This document shows positions 1 to 8,278 of a stretch of DNA of 64,000 bases, one piece after another (position 1 is the first letter of the stretch; the number at the start of each line of letters is the position of its first letter). The stretch is from an uncultured Shewanella sp. (GTDB taxonomy: Bacteria > Pseudomonadota > Gammaproteobacteria > Enterobacterales > Shewanellaceae): positions 142,948 to 206,947 of the forward strand of contig NZ_CANMIO010000008.1 of assembly GCF_947497935.1 (NCBI RefSeq). Reading direction: 5' to 3'. The notes below the pieces were generated by a model. It made no database searches. It saw nothing but the letters and a program-made list of their open reading frames with translations, and was not told the DNA's origin. The position numbers and the translations under genes are program-made.

Positions 1-746
1 GCCTTGGTGGCAGCGCGACCAATGATGGCGGCGCTGGTATGGCTCAGGCCATAGGTGCACATTTACTCGATAGCGACAACAGAGCCATTACTGTTGGCGG
101 CGCAGCCTTGTTGCAATTAGCTAAGCTCGACTTGAGCGACTTACATCCATTAATCAAAGAGTGCAGCTTTGAGGTCGCCTGTGATGTGAATAACCCGCTA
201 TGTGGAGCTAAAGGTGCATCGGCTATTTTTGGTCCGCAAAAAGGCGCAACGAGTACCATGGTAGCGCAGCTCGATATAGCACTTGGTCATTACGCCGATA
301 TCATCGCAAGTGCTGGCATGGTGGATAATAGAGATATCCCCGGTGCAGGAGCCGCTGGCGGCATGGGACTAGGTGTGATGAGCTTTTTAAATGCCGAGCT
401 AAAACCTGGCGTGGATATCGTGATGCAAACGGTTAATTTGGCAGGTTTGAGCAAAGGGGCAGATCTCGTGATCACAGGTGAAGGTCGCCTCGATAGCCAA
501 ACCCTACACGGAAAAACGCCAATGGGCGTTGCCGGAGTTGCTAAGGCGCAGGGGATAAAGGTTATTGCCATCGCAGGCTGCGTAAGTGACGATGCCAACA
601 TACTACTTGAACATGGTATTGACGCGCTGTTCTCCATTACTCCAAGAGCCCTACCACTAGCAGAGGTGCTTAGCAGCGCCAAACATAACCTTTACAGCAC
701 AGCTAAAAATATCGCCGCGCTATACGCGCTATCAGCAGTGAAATAA
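1..746 (+). CDS. Glycerate kinase, 3' part (5' end outside window)
   Basis: The frame is open from position 3 and already contains the family motif GGSATNDGGAGMA, so the true start lies upstream of the window. The first ATG at 39 is internal to that motif and is not the start. Glycerate kinases of the GarK/GlxK family phosphorylate glycerate with ATP, linking glyoxylate or sugar-acid breakdown to glycolysis. A second conserved stretch, ITGEGRLDSQT, lies near residue 155 of the visible part. The stop at 744-746 is followed by a strong terminator. The family assignment is firm; whether the product is 2- or 3-phosphoglycerate cannot be told from this fragment. Confidence 0.9.
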   Translation, partial: LGGSATNDGGAGMAQAIGAHLLDSDNRAITVGGAALLQLAKLDLSDLHPLIKECSFEVACDVNNPLCGAKGASAIFGPQKGATSTMVAQLDIALGHYADIIASAGMVDNRDIPGAGAAGGMGLGVMSFLNAELKPGVDIVMQTVNLAGLSKGADLVITGEGRLDSQTLHGKTPMGVAGVAKAQGIKVIAIAGCVSDDANILLEHGIDALFSITPRALPLAEVLSSAKHNLYSTAKNIAALYALSAVK

Positions 747-764
747 CCTGCCAAAAACCACAAA

Positions 765-796
765 CAAAAGGCGCCTAACTGCGCCTTTTGTTTTTT
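765..796 (+). terminator. Rho-independent terminator after glycerate kinase
   Basis: A perfect 10-bp stem (765-774 with 781-790) around a 6-nt loop is followed by six T (791-796). It sits 19 bases after the glycerate kinase stop. Confidence 0.9.
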
Positions 797-1008
797 GTGA
801 CGTGATAAATAATCTTTTCTCACAGTAAAGACCTCTATTCTGATCCTGCAGTTTTACAGCAATCAAACCTCGCAAGTTATTTTTCTACTTGATGCGCTAT
901 AAAGCATAAAGTAAAGTGACCGTCCGTTTTGAGCGCCTGTTTTGACCTTCTGCTTCTATCGGCAGTTTAGTGTAGAAAGCAGCGTGATTAGTAGAGAAAG
1001 TTAGCCCC

Positions 1009-2655
1009 ATGACAGCAAGAAAAGCCACCGCATCAGAAGAGGCGTTACTGCGAATTTTCACGGTTCCAGAAGCCCCAGACTCTACCCTTAGTGTAATTGA
1101 GCAAAATATCTCGCAAAACCTAATGGGTTTCTTACAAGAAAGCGTCGTGGCAGTTGAGAAACCGCTTTCTGAAGTTGAATTGGACTTTCAGCAATATCAT
1201 ATACCTGCTGCGCCGCAATTTGTCTCCGATTATGCCGACAACATGATGCAGACCTTGGTGGCACACTCTGTACACACCTCAGCGCCTAGTTTTATCGGTC
1301 ACATGACCTCTGCCCTGCCTTACTTCGTTTTACCTCTGTCTAAGATGATGGTCGGGCTTAATCAAAACTTGGTAAAAATAGAGACATCTAAGGCCTTTAC
1401 GCCACTAGAACGCCAAGTACTTGGCATGATGCATCATCTTATTTATGACCAAGATGAGGCCTTCTATCAAAGCTGGATGCACAGTGCCAATGTCTCTTTA
1501 GGTGCATTTTGCTCTGGCGGCACAGTGGCTAACATCACAGCTTTATGGACGGCGCGTAATCAACTTCTCAAGGCTGACGGTGACTTTAAAGGGATCGCCA
1601 AGCAAGGCCTAGTCAAAGGCCTGCGTCATTACGGTTATGATGACTTAGCTATCTTGGTCTCTGAGCGCGGTCACTATTCACTTGCTAAAACTGCAGACTT
1701 ACTCGGTATTGGCCGAGAAAACATCATTCAAGTCCCCACATCGGACGATAACAAGGTCGATGTGGTTAAGATGCATGAAATCGCAGCGCAACTTGACCAA
1801 GATAACGTTAAGGTGATGGCGATTGTCGGCGTTGCCGGGACTACAGAAACTGGCAATATTGATCCGCTAAATGCGCTTGCCGATCTAGCCGCTGAGCTAA
1901 ACTGTCACTTCCATGTCGACGCTGCATGGGGCGGCGCCAGTCTATTATCGAATAAATACCGTCACCTGTTAGCCGGGATTGAGCGCGCCGATTCGGTCAC
2001 CATAGATGCCCATAAGCAGATGTATGTCCCCATGGGCGCAGGTATGGTGATCTTTAAAGACCCAACCTTTGCTAACGCCATTAAACATCATGCCGAGTAT
2101 ATCCTACGTCAAGGCTCGAAAGACTTAGGCAGTCAGACCTTAGAGGGCTCTCGCCCAGGTATGGCAATGCTAGTACATGCTTGCCTTAAGGTGATAGGCC
2201 GCGAAGGTTATGAAATTTTGATTAATAACAGCCTAGAGAAGGCGCGTTATTTTGCAGACTTGATCACCGCTGAAGCCGACTTTGAGTTGGTGTCTAAACC
2301 TGAGCTTTGTCTGCTCACCTACCGCTATGTGCCACAATCGGTACAAAACGCGATGGCCAAAGCTCGTGAAATAGGTGATACAGCAACGCTCGCACAGTTC
2401 AATGGTTTGCTCGATGGTCTAACTAAGTTTGTACAAAAAACTCAGCGCGAGCAAGGCACCTCGTTTGTATCACGAACCCGAATTAATCCTGAAAGCCACC
2501 AGCTCATGGATCTTAAAGCCGTGGTATTTAGGGTGGTATTAGCCAACCCACTCACTAGCCATGACATTTTACAGCAAGTGTTAGCCGAACAAGCGCAGAT
2601 TGCCAAGAGTGAAACCAAGTACTTGCCACAGCTCCTCTCACTAGCGCAAAGCTAA
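1009..2655 (+). CDS. panP: PLP-dependent aspartate 1-decarboxylase (PanP type)
   Basis: Group II pyridoxal-phosphate decarboxylase of 548 residues. HVDAAWGG places the cofactor-binding Asp at about 304, and DAHK places the Schiff-base Lys at 336. Length and overall sequence match the PanP family (pyridoxal-dependent aspartate 1-decarboxylase), which in Vibrio and related bacteria makes beta-alanine for pantothenate and CoA synthesis in place of the pyruvoyl enzyme PanD. The ATG at 1009 has only a weak purine-rich stretch upstream. It stands alone, between a terminator and a convergent methyltransferase gene. The fold is certain. Aspartate as substrate rests on family resemblance; a glutamate or aromatic decarboxylase is the less likely alternative. 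Confidence 0.85.
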   Translation: MTARKATASEEALLRIFTVPEAPDSTLSVIEQNISQNLMGFLQESVVAVEKPLSEVELDFQQYHIPAAPQFVSDYADNMMQTLVAHSVHTSAPSFIGHMTSALPYFVLPLSKMMVGLNQNLVKIETSKAFTPLERQVLGMMHHLIYDQDEAFYQSWMHSANVSLGAFCSGGTVANITALWTARNQLLKADGDFKGIAKQGLVKGLRHYGYDDLAILVSERGHYSLAKTADLLGIGRENIIQVPTSDDNKVDVVKMHEIAAQLDQDNVKVMAIVGVAGTTETGNIDPLNALADLAAELNCHFHVDAAWGGASLLSNKYRHLLAGIERADSVTIDAHKQMYVPMGAGMVIFKDPTFANAIKHHAEYILRQGSKDLGSQTLEGSRPGMAMLVHACLKVIGREGYEILINNSLEKARYFADLITAEADFELVSKPELCLLTYRYVPQSVQNAMAKAREIGDTATLAQFNGLLDGLTKFVQKTQREQGTSFVSRTRINPESHQLMDLKAVVFRVVLANPLTSHDILQQVLAEQAQIAKSETKYLPQLLSLAQS

Positions 2656-2694
2656 TTCAACCATTGTGTTGCAAGGCTCGATTGGCGTTATGCT

Positions 2695-3336
2695 TTAATC
2701 GAGTCTTGCTGTAATAAACAGATCCGTTACCTCACCTATCGAGCTAGCTTGCTGCTTACGTTTAAGATCAATGACGCTAAATCCAGCCGCTTCAAGCGCG
2801 CTACGTAAAACCTTCCCTTGATGAAAATAGGTAAACATCTGGTCGCCATCACTGGATATGTCTTTACGGGGCTCGCGCTCAATTCCCTCCATAACGCTTA
2901 AATAAATCACACCATTAGCTGTCAGTCTCTTTGCTGCATTTTTAATTAAGCTTAGTGCTTCCTGTTGATTTAAATAGGGTAAACAAAAGCCACACATAAT
3001 CGCGTCAAAGCATCCGTCTAGCGAATTAAGCTCGCGACTATCAAGTTGCATAACTGCTACTTGTGGATTGTTTTGCTTGGCGACTCTCACCATGTTGGGT
3101 GCAAGGTCTGTTGCGAGAATAGAGAGCTGAGGCCTTAGTGATAGCAGATAGCGGGTGATATTTCCCGGGCCACAGGCAAGCTCAAGTACAGTGCTATTTT
3201 GCTTAGGCAGCGCATTTATGAAAGGCTCAAACGTATCAATGTACATAGCCAAATCCATATACTTATCTTGATATCGCTGCGCCAGCTTATTAAAGGTATT
3301 TACTGAAATCTGGTTTCTATCTAGTTGAATTGTCAT
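2695..3336 (-). CDS. Class I SAM-dependent methyltransferase
   Basis: 213 residues. The SAM-binding motif I, LELACGPGN, lies at residues 51-59, followed by an acidic loop (ATDLAPNM) and the motif DAIMCGFCLPYL, typical of small-molecule Rossmann methyltransferases (Methyltransf_11/25 type). The substrate is unknown. It is convergent with panP and followed on its own strand by nothing else; the VOC gene upstream has its own terminator, so it is probably monocistronic. A decayed second copy of this gene's 5' half lies at about 4360-4556. Confidence 0.8.
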   Translation of the reverse strand: MTIQLDRNQISVNTFNKLAQRYQDKYMDLAMYIDTFEPFINALPKQNSTVLELACGPGNITRYLLSLRPQLSILATDLAPNMVRVAKQNNPQVAVMQLDSRELNSLDGCFDAIMCGFCLPYLNQQEALSLIKNAAKRLTANGVIYLSVMEGIEREPRKDISSDGDQMFTYFHQGKVLRSALEAAGFSVIDLKRKQQASSIGEVTDLFITARLD

Positions 3337-3451
3337 GACACTTTCTATTTATAGTGTGAATAATTCAATCCTACCGAGTGATGTTAAATATTCAAGCCTT
3401 TACAAAGGTATGTTATAGCATGCAAGTGAAGGCAGCTTCTGAATAGCTAAT

Positions 3452-3479
3452 AAAAAGGGCCGACACTTGGTCAGCCCTT
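3452..3479 (-). terminator. Terminator after the VOC gene
   Basis: A 10-bp stem with one G-U pair, followed on the minus strand by a T-rich stretch, lies about 60 bases downstream of the VOC stop. Confidence 0.7.
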
Positions 3480-3535
3480 CAAAGCAATTTCTTTAATCTA
3501 TTTATTTAAGCAAATTATCTAAGCGAGCGAGTCTA

Positions 3536-4021
3536 TTACTCATATTCAGACGAGTATGTCTCTTCATAAGTGTGCGAGTAAAGCTCAAATAGATTGCCAA
3601 ATGGATCTTCTAGATACACCATCTTAGCTTGCTTACTATCATCTTCTGGGTGATAACGCATAATATCCATACGAACCTTGCCACCAAACTTTTCGGTACG
3701 CTCAATCACACCGTGAAAGTCATCGGTTTGAAGGCAAAAGTGGAAAATTCCTATTCGAGAAAAGTCTACTTGATGACGCTCTTGACGCTGTTTCATTTCA
3801 AACAGTTCAACACCGATCCCATCAGTCGTAACTAAGTGTGCAATGTTAAACCCTTTAAAACCTTCACCAAAAACGGCGACACACATTCTACCGATTGCAG
3901 TTTCACGCTCTTCTTCAACCTGAGTGTTACCCATAACGACTTTAAGACCAAGAGCATTAGTATAAAACTCAACAGCCTTGTCCATATCGCCTACCATGAT
4001 CCCCACATGATTCATTTTCAT
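3536..4021 (-). CDS. VOC-family (glyoxalase/dioxygenase fold) protein
   Basis: 161 residues with the paired beta-alpha-beta-beta-beta modules of the vicinal-oxygen-chelate family. Candidate metal ligands are H5, E72 or E75, H94 and E146, and the C-terminal signature is YLEDPFGNLFELY. GGAG lies 6 bases before the ATG at 4021. Members include glyoxalase I, extradiol dioxygenases and antibiotic-binding proteins; the substrate here cannot be called. The C-terminal tail is unusually acidic and tyrosine-rich. A relic of a paralogue, with the same tail, lies 51 kb away at 54732-54975. Confidence 0.8.
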   Translation of the reverse strand: MKMNHVGIMVGDMDKAVEFYTNALGLKVVMGNTQVEEERETAIGRMCVAVFGEGFKGFNIAHLVTTDGIGVELFEMKQRQERHQVDFSRIGIFHFCLQTDDFHGVIERTEKFGGKVRMDIMRYHPEDDSKQAKMVYLEDPFGNLFELYSHTYEETYSSEYE

Positions 4022-4359
4022 AATTAACTCCAGATACTGATGATTAATACACAGCTTGAATAAACAGCTTGTTTCGATGAAATGAGTATATGCGGCAGCA
4101 GTAATAATTAGAAATTATCACTTTTTATTAAAATGATAGCTTTAATTTATAAGAGGTTTTCAAGGATATTTTACTCTTGCTTTCCATCGCAGTTATTTCA
4201 CTGAAAAACCAGAGATACCTCATCGTTAAGGGAACGGCAAATGAAGAGGAATGCTTGAATTGCAATTAGCATGAACTCGAGATAATGACTATCTTGAGAG
4301 TCCTAATATATAGGCTATGTATTAATTAAGAGACTAGCCGTTTATTTTGGCCGTAGCGT
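4022..4359. other. Non-coding stretch upstream of the VOC gene
   Basis: AT-rich sequence with stops in all frames. It must hold the VOC promoter near its left side. I see no clear operator or RNA. Confidence 0.5.
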
Positions 4360-4556
4360 ATGTTCAGCCTCAGTAAAGCGCTCCATGTCGGGCACAAGAA
4401 TCGATAGTTCAGGCCTTTGGGAAAGTAAATAACATGTGATATTGCCCAGATCGTAAGTAAGCTCTAGCACTTCAACACTTATCCTTGCCAGCGCCTTATC
4501 GAAGGATCAACGATATCAATATCCATGACTCAATCCACATACTTATCTTGATGCCA
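4360..4556 (-). pseudogene. Relic of a second SAM-methyltransferase gene
   Basis: The plus-strand sequence aligns, with many substitutions and small indels, to the intact methyltransferase gene around 3090-3285: the regions for the N-terminal segment (tyrosine/aspartate-rich) and for motif I are recognisable. Examples are the shared blocks GTGATATTgCCC and catacttatcttgat. Several in-frame stops and shifts preclude a product, and the 3' half is absent. Boundaries are approximate. It points to an old duplication or acquisition of the neighbouring gene, followed by decay. Confidence 0.75.
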
Positions 4557-4624
4557 CCTATTACTTAGTCACCCTCATACAAAGTGTCAACTTATCTCAA
4601 GACAGGACACACCTTAAAACAGAA

Positions 4625-4647
4625 AAAGCCCCAACGAATGGGGCTTT
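4625..4647 (-). terminator. Terminator after the octaheme cytochrome gene
   Basis: A 9-bp perfect stem with a 5-nt loop, 18 bases beyond the cytochrome stop. The minus-strand 3' side carries a short T run. Confidence 0.75.
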
Positions 4648-4664
4648 AAATTCAAGGATCTGTT

Positions 4665-6215
4665 TTACTGATGCATCTTCTTAATTAAAGCGGCACGTTC
4701 GTCATAATCTACTTTATGACAGGCTGAACAGCTATCTTTCGAAGTATTCCATGGCTGAACATACTTGCCATCTTTAGAGAAGTTCTCAGGGCTAGAAGCA
4801 GGGTGCTCCAAATTAATCCTAAAGAAGTGTTTGTTGTTAGGCATATGGCAACTTTCACACTTAGCCACAAAGCTATGAACCTCAAGCTCAGGTGTAAACG
4901 GTTTATCATAGTGGCAATCAACACACTGCTTCACCATCGCATTTTCATGGCCAGGTTGGTCATCATTGATCTTAGACTGGTGCGGGTTATGACAAGTATG
5001 ACATGCCATATCATGTTTCTTACCTGTCACGACACCCGTATCGGCATCCATACCCAGTAGTGCATCACCAGCCACTCGACCACCAAGATCATAAGGTATG
5101 GTTCGACCGCCTATGCTGTCGCCACCAAAGTCTTGGTTGTGCTCACTGATAAAGGTTGGGAACTTACGATTGGTCTTTTTACTGTGGCACTCAGCACAAG
5201 TAATGGCCTTACCAAATGCCATATCTGCTTGCTGTAAATCTGACGTGTAACGGCCCTGAGCAATACGGTCAATGTCATCCGCTGACTGAGACTTAATATG
5301 CTTTCCACCCGCACCATGACACGCTTCACACTGAATACCTGTATATTCAAACGTACCATCGATACCGACTAAACCGTCTTGATGGTTAGGGTTTAGAGGT
5401 GAATTTGGCGTGTGATCTTTCCAGCCCGTTGTATGGCAATGACCACAGTCGAAAGGATGGGCATCAGGCTCATCACCTGGTGCGTAGGCAGCAATATGAT
5501 CGATACTAAAATCTTCACCGTTTTGTGGTAATGCTGCACGCACCCCGGTACCCGACAAAATATAACCGTTACTGTCAAGGTACATGGCGGTGCGGTAGTA
5601 ACCACCGATAACATAACTCACTTCATCCCAACTGTTTGGGGTGCCAGCACTATTATCAGCACCATGAAGTAACTCTACAGAACCTTCTAATGAGGTAAAT
5701 GGGAACTGTGGCGCCTCGCCGTTCTCAATCTTACTCAGCTTAAAGTTATGCCCAGTTTCTAAGAAGGTTGCTTTATCAGTGTGACAGGTTAAACAGGTTT
5801 GCGTTCCCACGAAACTGCCGGTCTCAGTAACTTCAGACACCTTGATTGTCACGGTCGAATTATCGGTCGCCCCTTCTGGGTCGGCAACGGTATAGCTAAA
5901 CACTACTGTGCCAGGTTGTTCAGGAGTGAACAGTAACTGATTGTCTTTAATTACTCCTTTACCTGTGCCTTCGGTTAACTCCACTACTGTTAGCGTTAGC
6001 GCATCGCCATCAGGATCCGTATCGTTGGCAATCGCATCAACCATTACTGGTGTGCCCACAATAGCCGTAGCTGTTGTTGGCTGAGCAATCGGCGGGTTAT
6101 TGTCACTTGGCGGTGGCATTACGACATCATTATTGTCAGAGCCACAGGCAACCAATACGCTTGCCATACTTGCGAGTAACACTTTTTTATATAAAGCGTT
6201 TAAGTTGTTCATCAT
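4665..6215 (-). CDS. Octaheme c-type cytochrome lipoprotein with Ig/cadherin-like domain
   Basis: 516 residues. Residues 1-24 form a lipoprotein signal ending in LVAC (lipidated C24, followed by G, S), so export and outer-membrane anchoring are likely. Residues 38-127 look like one cadherin/Big-type beta-sandwich (NDTDPDGDALT, FSYTVADPEG). Residues 141 to about 505 hold eight CXXCH motifs: CLTCH, CGHCH, CEACH, CAECH, CHTCH, CVDCH, CESCH, CSACH. Multiheme cytochromes of this sort carry electrons in anaerobic or extracellular respiration in Shewanella. The partner reductase or substrate is not encoded nearby. Start: ATG at 6215 or 6212, with GGGAA upstream. An AraC-type regulator lies 418 bases upstream on the same strand. 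Confidence 0.9.
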   Translation of the reverse strand: MMNNLNALYKKVLLASMASVLVACGSDNNDVVMPPPSDNNPPIAQPTTATAIVGTPVMVDAIANDTDPDGDALTLTVVELTEGTGKGVIKDNQLLFTPEQPGTVVFSYTVADPEGATDNSTVTIKVSEVTETGSFVGTQTCLTCHTDKATFLETGHNFKLSKIENGEAPQFPFTSLEGSVELLHGADNSAGTPNSWDEVSYVIGGYYRTAMYLDSNGYILSGTGVRAALPQNGEDFSIDHIAAYAPGDEPDAHPFDCGHCHTTGWKDHTPNSPLNPNHQDGLVGIDGTFEYTGIQCEACHGAGGKHIKSQSADDIDRIAQGRYTSDLQQADMAFGKAITCAECHSKKTNRKFPTFISEHNQDFGGDSIGGRTIPYDLGGRVAGDALLGMDADTGVVTGKKHDMACHTCHNPHQSKINDDQPGHENAMVKQCVDCHYDKPFTPELEVHSFVAKCESCHMPNNKHFFRINLEHPASSPENFSKDGKYVQPWNTSKDSCSACHKVDYDERAALIKKMHQ

Positions 6216-6633
6216 GATATTCCCAGCAAAACTATCATTGCACTTATATTTAAATTTTTATGTTTTTACTGCTAAAAATTAACCACCCATTCCCGAAAGT
6301 AGAAATAGCGATTAAATAAAATTGAGATGAAAAAATCCCTCTACGACTCGGCACATCTGCCTGTAAACTTTTAAATAAATAATAATTATCAACCCTTTAC
6401 ATATTTATCAGGCCGCATAAAACTTCTCCCCCGACTAAAGGGGAAAAGTTTTATGAAAGAGAGAGGGATTCGTTTATCTCTAATTTACAAGGTTGAAAAT
6501 AGCCAATTAACGACAGGGTCGTAATGGACTTTTTATCCCAAAAATGGTGTTTTTCGTACCTAGCGGCAACAATGTGAGCTTGATGACTTAATTATCAGTC
6601 TCACTGTGTGCTCAAATGGTTTAAAAATATGGG
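6216..6633. other. Non-coding region between cytochrome and AraC genes
   Basis: 418 bases without a plausible gene. It holds the cytochrome promoter region and the long hairpin listed separately at 6416-6455. No recognisable Crp or Fnr site stood out. Confidence 0.5.
6416..6455. repeat. Long imperfect inverted repeat upstream of the cytochrome gene
   Basis: The arms CATAAAACTT and AAGTTTTATG are complementary. They continue inward through TCCCC/GGGGA with a small bulge, around a 7-8 nt loop. It lies 200 bases upstream of the cytochrome start and about 180 bases downstream of the AraC stop. It could be a terminator of the regulator gene, though a T tract is poor, or a leader hairpin of the cytochrome mRNA. 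Confidence 0.6.
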
Positions 6634-7515
6634 TTAAGAGGGGGATGTAGCCGCACTATCTTTGAATTGAGATGGCGTCAAATGAGTATGACGTTTAAAG
6701 AACTTCACAAAGTAGGTCACGTCATCGAAACCCAGCTCGTAAGCAATCTCTTGAATTTTAGCGCTACCGATAATTAATCTACGCTTGATCTCGAGAATGG
6801 CATGAGCATCAATCAATTGCTTGACTGTTTGTCCGCTAGCTTGCTTGCAAAGTTGGTTAAGCGATTTATATGAAATATGTAGCATTTCAGCATAGTCCGA
6901 TGCGTCTCGGGTGTGAGCGGCTTTACTCTCGATAAGTAATAAGAACTGCTGAAAACGAAGCGCCTGAACTTCGCTTAAATGCTGCGCATCAGTTTTTCTC
7001 TCTGCCGCCAACGCAACCAGTAATGCCGAAAACAACAATTGCACCAGAAACGGCGCTTCTGTCTCGCACTCCTGCGCCTTATTGATTTCAAACAGTAAGT
7101 TGTCGCAGGTATCGACCAACGACGTGCTCAGAGTTAAAAGTGGCTGCTGAGTACTCACTAGATGGGTCGGTGTGAAAAAAGGAATGCGGATATTGGTTAA
7201 AATACTATTTAAGAACTCTTCGGTAATATTGATCATTTTACCTTTCGGGCGACTCTTCAAGTCAAAAGCGTGCACTTGATGTTTATTAACAAAAATAAAG
7301 CTCCCCTTTTTAAAAGGGTGATATTTAAAGTCAACAAAATGTCCCCCTTCACCCTCGACTATATAGATAAAGCAAAAGTAATTAATTCTATGGGGCTGCG
7401 ATGGACAAAAATCACACTTAGACAACTTAGTATAAAAAGTCTCCAAATCTAATATTTCGACACCCGCTTTTTTAATACTAGGGGCTCTAAATTCGACATT
7501 AGGAACACTCTTCAT
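6634..7515 (-). CDS. AraC-family transcriptional regulator
   Basis: About 293 residues from the ATG at 7515 (MKSVPN); an in-frame ATG at 7581 would add 22 residues, but the family N-terminus and a modest AGG upstream favour 7515. The N-terminal half is a cupin-like ligand-sensing domain (YIVEGEGGHFVDF). The C-terminal 100 residues carry the two AraC helix-turn-helices, ending in ELGFDDVTYFVKFFKRHT and LTPSQFK. It reads toward the cytochrome gene and may control it, but that is only suggested by position. The ligand is unknown. Confidence 0.85.
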   Translation of the reverse strand: MKSVPNVEFRAPSIKKAGVEILDLETFYTKLSKCDFCPSQPHRINYFCFIYIVEGEGGHFVDFKYHPFKKGSFIFVNKHQVHAFDLKSRPKGKMINITEEFLNSILTNIRIPFFTPTHLVSTQQPLLTLSTSLVDTCDNLLFEINKAQECETEAPFLVQLLFSALLVALAAERKTDAQHLSEVQALRFQQFLLLIESKAAHTRDASDYAEMLHISYKSLNQLCKQASGQTVKQLIDAHAILEIKRRLIIGSAKIQEIAYELGFDDVTYFVKFFKRHTHLTPSQFKDSAATSPS

Positions 7516-7796
7516 CCACTTATACCTACCGCTCAAAACACACAACAGACACGTTCTGTGCTTGAAATAAAACATCAACAACTACTTTAGCGAACTATCC
7601 AATAACGAAACCGAAGAAGCAATAAACATGAGAACAAATCAATACCCAGCTCTCAATATTAAGTATAACCTCGATATTTTAAGGCCTAAATTTCAGGTTC
7701 GAGATTAACTAAGCCACTACACTATGCGCTTCGTGAAGCTTGCCCTAGTTGAAAGACTACATAGCTAAAAACGATACAATGGAGAAAGAAGCAAGG

Positions 7797-8165
7797 ATGA
7801 AGCTAAATAATGGACTAAATAATAAGCTAAAGGCTGAGCTAGTTGCTCTTGGCTACCAAGTAGAAGAACGAGGCAATAAACTTAAAGTGAAGCTTGGAGG
7901 ATTAGCCAACCCCATCTACATTGAACACGACATCTGTAGAAATCGATTCATCGTAAACACTCGCGAGATCATAAATGCAGTATTTTTAAGTGCGTTTTTG
8001 TTTTTTGCTCTCACCAATGACGCAGGCTGGAAACAAGCGCTATTATTATGCATGGCGGTTTTTTATCTTTTAAGTCTAGTATTTACTGAGCTCAAGTCGC
8101 AGCCATTAAAGCAACGAGTCAGCCTATTTAATAGAGACTCCTGCGCACAAAACAAACGCCAATAA
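7797..8165 (+). CDS. Small predicted membrane protein, function unknown
   Basis: 122 residues from the ATG at 7797, preceded by a purine-rich GGAG...AAGG stretch; in-frame ATGs at 7749 and 7779 are alternatives. A soluble N-terminal half of about 60 residues is charged and lysine-rich. It is followed by two hydrophobic segments (AVFLSAFLFFAL and ALLLCMAVFYLLSLVF) and a basic tail. I do not recognise the family. It is divergent from the AraC gene and convergent with the diguanylate cyclase gene, so it is probably transcribed alone. Confidence 0.55.
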   Translation: MKLNNGLNNKLKAELVALGYQVEERGNKLKVKLGGLANPIYIEHDICRNRFIVNTREIINAVFLSAFLFFALTNDAGWKQALLLCMAVFYLLSLVFTELKSQPLKQRVSLFNRDSCAQNKRQ

Positions 8166-8278
8166 GTCTTATTAAAAAATAAACCCTTATCTCCCTCTCC
8201 TTTTCCCTTAGAAAAACACGTAGATTTAAATTTAGAGATTTCAGTTTAGGGGTACGATAAGAGAGGGGATATCAGTGC

